Below are positions 59,808-64,000 of a stretch of DNA of 64,000 nt, one piece after another (position 1 is the first letter of the stretch; every line of letters starts with the position of its first letter). The notes below the pieces were generated by a model. It saw only the letters and a program-made list of their open reading frames with translations, was not told the origin of the DNA and did no database searches. Origin of the DNA: Bog-473 sp036491435. Lineage in GTDB: Bacteria > Actinomycetota > Acidimicrobiia > Acidimicrobiales > RAAP-2. The stretch is taken from positions 1-64,000 of the forward strand of contig DASXBZ010000198.1 in the NCBI GenBank assembly GCA_036491435.1. Direction: 5' to 3'. Made by a program: the position numbers and the translations under genes.

Positions 59808-60173
59808 ATGAGCCCGTCGTCGACACGCGCCCCGTCTCGGCCAACCCGGACTGTTCGTCGCGTCCAGCGTCTACACGCCGCCCGAGCCCGCGAGCGGGCC
59901 TACGTGCATATTCGGTTCCTCACGGGAGCGGTGGTGCTGGGCTCGGCTGGGGCCGCTGCCTGGATCGGCGTCGTGGTCGCCTCGGAGCATCCCGGTGCCG
60001 CAGCGCCGGCTCCGCCCGCGCAACCCCCACCAGCTTCGACCGTGGCACCGTCCACGCCCACCACCTCGCACCCTTCGACCACGACACCTGGGGTTCCGGC
60101 ACGGACCACGATCCCGCCGACGACGACGACGACGAGGCCCGTCGTCACGTCGGGCGGTTCCTCGCGCCGCTAG
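59808..60173 (+). CDS. Small membrane protein with Pro/Thr-rich tail
   Basis: Protein of 121 residues from ATG 59808. It has a basic N-terminus (PTRTVRRVQRLHAARARERA), one membrane helix at about 35-56 (LTGAVVLGSAGAAAWIGVVVA) and an extracellular tail of Pro, Thr and Ser (PPAQPPPASTV, TTTTTRP). The function is unknown. It is divergent from the two-component system and may be its target. The open frame in the track of longer possible starts extends over the response-regulator gene on the other strand and is not coding there. Confidence 0.6.
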   Translation: MSPSSTRAPSRPTRTVRRVQRLHAARARERAYVHIRFLTGAVVLGSAGAAAWIGVVVASEHPGAAAPAPPAQPPPASTVAPSTPTTSHPSTTTPGVPARTTIPPTTTTTRPVVTSGGSSRR

Positions 60174-60201
60174 GGAGGTTCCCCAACCAGCAGATTTCCA
60201 C

Positions 60202-60236
60202 CTTGAGGCGCAGGGAAATCAACCTTGAGACGCATC
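60202..60236. repeat. Direct repeat with 22-base period
   Basis: ACCTTGAGGCGCA (60202-60214) and ACCTTGAGACGCA (60224-60236) differ at one position and are spaced by 22 bases, two turns of DNA. It lies upstream of the DedA gene. A dimeric regulator, perhaps the adjacent OmpR-type protein, might bind here; no evidence beyond spacing. Confidence 0.4.
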
Positions 60237-60251
60237 AAATTGGCTTGCGTC

Positions 60252-60296
60252 CTCCCGCCCTGGCGCCAAAGATGACCGCCAAACGACTGGCGGGAG
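60252..60296 (+). promoter_or_regulatory. Hairpin covering the DedA Shine-Dalgarno region
   Basis: CTCCCGCC (60252-60259) and GGCGGGAG (60289-60296) form an eight-base perfect stem with a 29-base loop. The 3' arm includes GGGAG 11 bases before GTG 60308. Pairing could hide a ribosome-binding site. Confidence 0.35.
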
Positions 60297-60307
60297 CAAG
60301 GTAGGCC

Positions 60308-60937
60308 GTGACTCACTTTCTTTACTCAGCGGGGTACGCCGCCGTTTTCGTGCTGAGCTTCATCTCGTCCATGGGCCTGCCCGTCGGCTCGGAACTGGCC
60401 ATCATCGGTGGTGGCGCCTTGGCCAGCGGCCAGATAGCGGGCGGCAAGCCGTTGAATCTGGCCATCGTGATAATCCTGGCCACGCTCGGCGAAGTGCTCG
60501 GATCGGCGGCCGGCTACGGAATCGGTCGCTATGGCGGTAGGCCACTCGTCGACCGCGTGGGCAAGTACGTGCTCTTGACCCACAAGGACCTGGACCGCGC
60601 CGAAGCGTGGTTCGCCCGGCGCGGCGAACCGGTCGTCTTCTTCGGCCGCTTCATCCCGTTGCTGCGATCCTTCGTGTCGTTCGCCGCCGGGCTGGGCGAG
60701 ATGGCAATCGGGAAGTTCCTCCTCTACACGGTGATCGCCTGTGCCATCTGGTGCACGGCGCTCGCCTCGATCGGCTACAGCCTCGGCAAGACCTACGACC
60801 AAGTCGTCCACGCCTTCAGCTATGCCGGCTACGTCCTGGTCGCGCTCGCGGTGATCGCTGTGGTCGTGGTGTTCTGGCACCGGTATCGGAGCTACAAGGC
60901 CGAGCAGGTCCAGGGGCGGCACCAGCGCCAGGCTTGA
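60308..60937 (+). CDS. DedA-family membrane protein
   Basis: Membrane protein of 209 residues of the DedA/SNARE-associated family, related to lipid carrier transport (undecaprenyl phosphate or phospholipid flipping). It has several hydrophobic segments, the conserved EVLGSAAGYGIGRYGGR, and FFGRFIPLLRSFVSFAAG with the family Arg residues. The first helix starts near residue 5 (YSAGYAAVFVLSFISSMGLPVGSE). GTG 60308 is the start. The leader contains a 22-base-period direct repeat and an SD-covering hairpin. Confidence 0.87.
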   Translation: MTHFLYSAGYAAVFVLSFISSMGLPVGSELAIIGGGALASGQIAGGKPLNLAIVIILATLGEVLGSAAGYGIGRYGGRPLVDRVGKYVLLTHKDLDRAEAWFARRGEPVVFFGRFIPLLRSFVSFAAGLGEMAIGKFLLYTVIACAIWCTALASIGYSLGKTYDQVVHAFSYAGYVLVALAVIAVVVVFWHRYRSYKAEQVQGRHQRQA

Positions 60938-61068
60938 GCGGTTCGACCCAGGACCACAGCCGCAACCTGCTTGCTACCGGACACCCACAATCGCTGGTCA
61001 GCGCGGACACAAGAAGAACAACTGGCGCAAATTAGGGCCGAATTGCCTATAAAGAGTGCCAAAGGGCG

Positions 61069-61097
61069 TTGAACTCCCATAACCCCGGTGTTACCTT
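61069..61097 (+). promoter_or_regulatory. Putative promoter of the subtilase gene
   Basis: TTGAAC (61069-61074) and TACCTT (61092-61097) are separated by 17 bases. The start would fall about 25 bases before ATG 61130. GGGGGAAG provides the ribosome-binding site. Confidence 0.45.
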
Positions 61098-61129
61098 CCC
61101 AAGCGGAGGAAGTTGGGGGAGGGGGAAGC

Positions 61130-62755
61130 ATGACGATTTTGCGTCGTGCCCGTCGTGCGATGGGTCGTCGTTGTGTCCGGTTGGGCGGTCTCGCTCTCGC
61201 AGGCGTCGCCGCGCTGAGCACTTCGGTGGTGGCGATTCCGGCCCCTGCCCAGGCTGGGCTGTTTGGCGGGAGCTCCGAGTACATCGTCTCGGCGCCGTCG
61301 GGCGCCCTCGGGACCGTCCTCAATGCGGTCGCCGGCGTCGGTGCGAGCGTCGGGACCACATTCCCGTTCATCAACGCCGTCACCGCACAGCTGAACTCCT
61401 TCGAGGTCACGCTCCTCGAGGCCGTCCCCGGCATCGTGGTGACTCCCGACATCACAGTGAATGTGCAGGGTTCCGACGGCCCGTCGGGCCACGGCCCCTC
61501 CGACGCCTTCGCTGATCAGAGCGGCGCCGACCAGCTGTGGGCGCACGGTGACACGGGCGCCGGTGTCAACGTGGCAGTTCTGGACACCGGCATCCAGGCG
61601 CTCCCCGACTTCTCCGGCCGGATGGTCGATGGCGTCGACCTGTCGGGCGGCAACAATCCGTGGCAGGACAGCTACGGCCACGGCACCTTCGTCGCCGGGC
61701 TGATCGCGGGCAACGGCGCCTCCTCCAACGGCGCGTACACCGGTGAGGCCCCCGGCGCGGGCTTGGTGTCGGTGAAGGTTGCGGGCGCAAGCGGGCAGAC
61801 CGACCTGGCCACCATCATCGGGGGCGTCGGGTGGACGATCGCCAACGGCAGCACGGACAACATCAGCGTCCTGAACATGTCGCTCGGCTACTTGCCGATC
61901 GAGTCGACCGTGGCCGACCCGCTCGACCAGGCCGTGGAGAAGGCATGGGAGTCCGGAATCACCGTCGTCACCTCGGCGGGCAACTCGGGCCCGGGCAACG
62001 GGACCATCCTGTCGCCGGGAGACGACCCGCTGGTCATCACGGTCGGCGCCGTCGACGACGGTGGGAAGTCGAACCCGGCGAACGACACGATGACGACGTT
62101 CAGCAGCGTCGGCCCGACCAACCCCGACGGCTGGTTCAAGCCGGATCTCGTGACTTCCGGTCGCTCCGTGGTGAGCCTCCGCGACCCCGGCTCGACCATC
62201 GACGCCCAGAACCCGTCTGCCCGCGTGGGCAGCACCAACTTCGTCGGATCCGGCACCTCGTTCAGCGCCGCCATCACGAGCGGCGCCGCGGCCCTCCTGC
62301 TTTCCGCCGACCCGTCCTACACGCCGAACACCGTCAAGGGGACGTTGCTCGGGACGACGGTGCCAGGGCCCGTCGGGAACCCGTTCGTCGATGGCCACGG
62401 AATCCTGAACGCCACCGCCGCAGTGAGCTCGGTGCCGATGACGCTGAACCAGCCCGTACCCACGGTCATCACGCAGCTCGGACAGATGGTCGATCTCGAG
62501 GCCGCGGGTGCCATGTCGTCGTGGAACCCCGACAACTGGACCGGCTCCCACTGGAACGGCTCCCACTGGAATGGCTCGACCTGGAACGGGTCCCATTGGA
62601 ACGGCTCCACCTGGAACGGCTCGACGTGGAACGGCTCGGCCTGGAACGGCTCGACGTGGAACGGCTCGACGTGGAACGGCTCGACGTGGAACGGCTCGGC
62701 CTGGAACGGCTCGGCCTGGAACGGGTCCCACTGGAACGGCTCGACCTGGAACTGA
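61130..62755 (+). CDS. Secreted S8 (subtilisin-family) serine peptidase with WNGS repeats
   Basis: Exported protease of 541 residues. ATG 61130 follows GGGGGAAGC. The N-terminus has a basic start, a hydrophobic core (LGGLALAGVAALSTSVVAI) and a cleavage site after PAPAQA. Catalytic residues: Asp152 in AVLDTGI, His184 in YGHGTFVAG, Ser377 in SGTSFSAAI, with the oxyanion Asn in SAGNSGPG. After a short linker the C-terminus is a run of 14 WNGS-type pentapeptides (from 62537) ending WN at the stop. It is probably a cell-surface or secreted enzyme. It precedes a membrane sensor gene by 41 bases. Confidence 0.9.
   Translation: MTILRRARRAMGRRCVRLGGLALAGVAALSTSVVAIPAPAQAGLFGGSSEYIVSAPSGALGTVLNAVAGVGASVGTTFPFINAVTAQLNSFEVTLLEAVPGIVVTPDITVNVQGSDGPSGHGPSDAFADQSGADQLWAHGDTGAGVNVAVLDTGIQALPDFSGRMVDGVDLSGGNNPWQDSYGHGTFVAGLIAGNGASSNGAYTGEAPGAGLVSVKVAGASGQTDLATIIGGVGWTIANGSTDNISVLNMSLGYLPIESTVADPLDQAVEKAWESGITVVTSAGNSGPGNGTILSPGDDPLVITVGAVDDGGKSNPANDTMTTFSSVGPTNPDGWFKPDLVTSGRSVVSLRDPGSTIDAQNPSARVGSTNFVGSGTSFSAAITSGAAALLLSADPSYTPNTVKGTLLGTTVPGPVGNPFVDGHGILNATAAVSSVPMTLNQPVPTVITQLGQMVDLEAAGAMSSWNPDNWTGSHWNGSHWNGSTWNGSHWNGSTWNGSTWNGSAWNGSTWNGSTWNGSTWNGSAWNGSAWNGSHWNGSTWN
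62537..62752 (+). repeat. Tandem 15-base repeats encoding WNGS[TAH]
   Basis: Fourteen units of 15 bases encode W-N-G-S-x (first unit W-T-G-S-H), with x being Thr, His or Ala, ending in a partial unit W-N. The DNA repeat is nearly identical unit to unit (TGGAACGGCTC), so slippage could change copy number. Each unit has an N-G-S sequence resembling an N-glycosylation sequon. Confidence 0.9.
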
Positions 62756-62796
62756 TCTGGAATGTCAACCCGAATAAGGGCGGAGCAGAGAATTAC

Positions 62797-64000
62797 GTGA
62801 ATCTTCCGAGGTCCTCGAGGGTGTTGGTCGCGCTCTGGGCCATCGGCGGCCTGGTCACGCTGGCGCTGTCGTTGGTGTCCATGGCGAACGCCGGCCCGCC
62901 GGACGGCATGGACGTGGTGTATGCCGCGGTGTTCGGCGCGCTGCTCGCGGCGACCTGGATCTGGCCCCTGACGCTCTACTTCGACGGCGAATCCGACGGG
63001 ATCGACTTCGACGAGGGGTTCTTCGTCCTGCTGATCCTGCTCGTGTCACCGGCGATGACGGTCCTGGTGTTCGCGTTCGTCACGTGCGCCGCCCAGGCCA
63101 TCAAGCGACGCCCGCTCGCCAAGTCGATCTTCAACTGCGGGCAGGTGATCACCTCGGTCGGAGTGTCCGCCGCCGTCTTCACCGCCCTGGAGGGGACGCC
63201 GGAGCACCACGTGGGCTACGCCGGCGTCGTGGCGGCCCTTGCGGGCGCCGCCTGCTACTTCGTGGTGAACAACGTCGCCATGGCCTCCATCATGGTGACG
63301 CTGGGCGCGCCGTGGCGACGCAACGTGTTCGGTGGCCTGAGGAGCAAGCTCCTGGTCGTCGCGGGCGGCATCTGCATCGCCGTCCCGACCGCGCTGCTGC
63401 TCGACCGCGACCCTGCGTACCTGCCGGTCGCCGTCCTTCCATTGCTGATCGTGCGCTACCTCGGGGCCGGCCAGTTCTACGCGCTCCACGACCGGGCCCG
63501 CCTGCGCGGCCTCTTCGAGGCGACGCTCGACGTCAACCGGTCGATGGGCACCGAGGAGACGAAGGACGCCGTGTTGGCCGCCGTCGGCACGCTGCTCCGT
63601 TCACCGGAGGTGACGCTGACGACCACGCAGCCCGAAGGCGACGGGATGTGGGCGCCGATGTCGCTCGACAACCGGACCGTCTGGCTGGGCGTGTCCGGTC
63701 GCAGCCGCACCGAGCCCTTCGACCCGGCCGACCGTGCCCTTCTCGACGCGCTCGCCTCGGTCGGGTCCGTCGCCCTGTCGAACGCGCACCTCTACAGCGA
63801 GGTGCAGCGCCAGCGCGAGCACCTGTCCACCATTACGAGCAGCCTCGGCGAGGGCGTGTGCGCCATCAGCGAAGGCGGCGAGATCACGTTCATGAACCCT
63901 GCCGGCGCCAGCATGCTCGGCTGGTACACCCTCGGCCCGCGCTCGGGAAACGAAGGACCCCTGATGCCGGCGGAGGAGACGCCGCGCTTCTTGCTCGACC
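62797..64000 (+). CDS. Membrane sensor protein (GAF/PAS), 3' end outside window
   Basis: A long open frame starting at GTG 62797 and still open at the window edge, with 401 codons visible. The N-terminus has about seven or eight hydrophobic stretches (ALWAIGGLVTLALSLVSMA, FFVLLILLVSPAMTVLVFAF, VGYAGVVAALAGAACYFVV), like an integral-membrane sensor module. A GAF-like domain follows (ETKDAVLAAVGTLL, ALLDALASVGSVALSNAHLY), then the start of a PAS domain (LSTITSSLGEGVCAISEGGE). The output domain, histidine kinase or GGDEF, is beyond the edge. It is 41 bases after the subtilase gene. Confidence 0.75.
   Translation, partial: MNLPRSSRVLVALWAIGGLVTLALSLVSMANAGPPDGMDVVYAAVFGALLAATWIWPLTLYFDGESDGIDFDEGFFVLLILLVSPAMTVLVFAFVTCAAQAIKRRPLAKSIFNCGQVITSVGVSAAVFTALEGTPEHHVGYAGVVAALAGAACYFVVNNVAMASIMVTLGAPWRRNVFGGLRSKLLVVAGGICIAVPTALLLDRDPAYLPVAVLPLLIVRYLGAGQFYALHDRARLRGLFEATLDVNRSMGTEETKDAVLAAVGTLLRSPEVTLTTTQPEGDGMWAPMSLDNRTVWLGVSGRSRTEPFDPADRALLDALASVGSVALSNAHLYSEVQRQREHLSTITSSLGEGVCAISEGGEITFMNPAGASMLGWYTLGPRSGNEGPLMPAEETPRFLLD

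Noticed and set aside
61091..62731. A 546-codon minus-strand frame opposite the subtilase
   Set aside because: It is the antisense reading of the catalytic domain and WNGS repeats, with no family motifs.
62537..62752. CRISPR array
   Set aside because: The 15-base units have no spacers, are in frame with the subtilase and encode regular pentapeptides.
1..64000. tRNA, rRNA, insertion sequences or prophage genes
   Set aside because: No cloverleaf, rRNA segment, transposase, integrase or flanking repeat was recognised by eye; a covariance and IS search would be needed to exclude small ones.

Overview
The window is GC-rich, uses ATG, GTG and occasional TTG starts, and has gene families typical of Actinomycetota: dense CaiB/BaiF CoA-transferases, Amidohydro_2 proteins, an F420-type luciferase-like oxidoreductase, TetR repressors and possible leaderless genes. 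The mix, plus a secreted subtilase with WNGS repeats, suggests an uncultured Acidimicrobiia-like actinobacterium. That placement is inference; there is no rRNA or other marker gene here. No tRNA, rRNA, CRISPR array, IS element or integrase was seen.

Bases 1 to about 50,500 form a long acyl-CoA catabolic region. In the first 33 kb, short operons in both orientations carry five acyl-CoA synthetase, enoyl-CoA hydratase and related sets: SDR and amidohydrolase (1-2163); amidohydrolase plus CoA ligase (2189-5239); a second ligase (5310-6734); a NIPSNAP-like protein (6741-7538); a translationally coupled MaoC/ECH/ACAD/ECH/ECH/ThDP-fold operon (7554-13965); amidohydrolase, fused CoA-transferase and TetR (13982-18281); amidohydrolase, ACAD, P450, solute-binding-fold protein and ECH (18407-23918); DUF35, thiolase-like, ligase and CoA-transferase (23974-28378); ECH, SDR, ECH, ligase and alpha/beta-hydrolase (28494-33308). 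The set can activate an acid to its CoA ester, move CoA, dehydrogenate, hydrate, oxidise and cleave by an aldol-type step, as in steroid or branched and cyclic substrate degradation. The substrate cannot be read from sequence.

Bases 33,300-50,470 repeat the theme in somewhat less GC-rich DNA: a TetR gene, a second fused CoA-transferase, four more amidohydrolase/hydrolase genes, a second thiolase-like/DUF35 pair, a ligase, an EthD-like protein, a cupin and three single CoA-transferases. Seven Amidohydro_2-fold proteins in one window is the most striking feature. One of them (18407-19273) lacks nearly all the expected metal ligands.

From 50,493 the content changes to general functions: a glutaredoxin-thioredoxin reductase fusion, a ketopantoate-reductase-like protein, an F420-type oxidoreductase, a PilZ protein, two small proteins, a DprE2-like reductase, a membrane-anchored phosphodiester glycosidase, an OmpR-type two-component system, a small Thr/Pro-rich membrane protein, a DedA protein, the secreted subtilase and a membrane sensor gene running off the right edge.

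Regulation: a palindromic operator next to the 17,637-18,281 TetR gene recurs before the first amidohydrolase gene, linking loci 17 kb apart. Two divergent promoters at 36.8 and 40.8 kb share a second palindrome. Several genes have a TANNNT box only 6-10 bases before the start codon, consistent with leaderless or near-leaderless mRNA.
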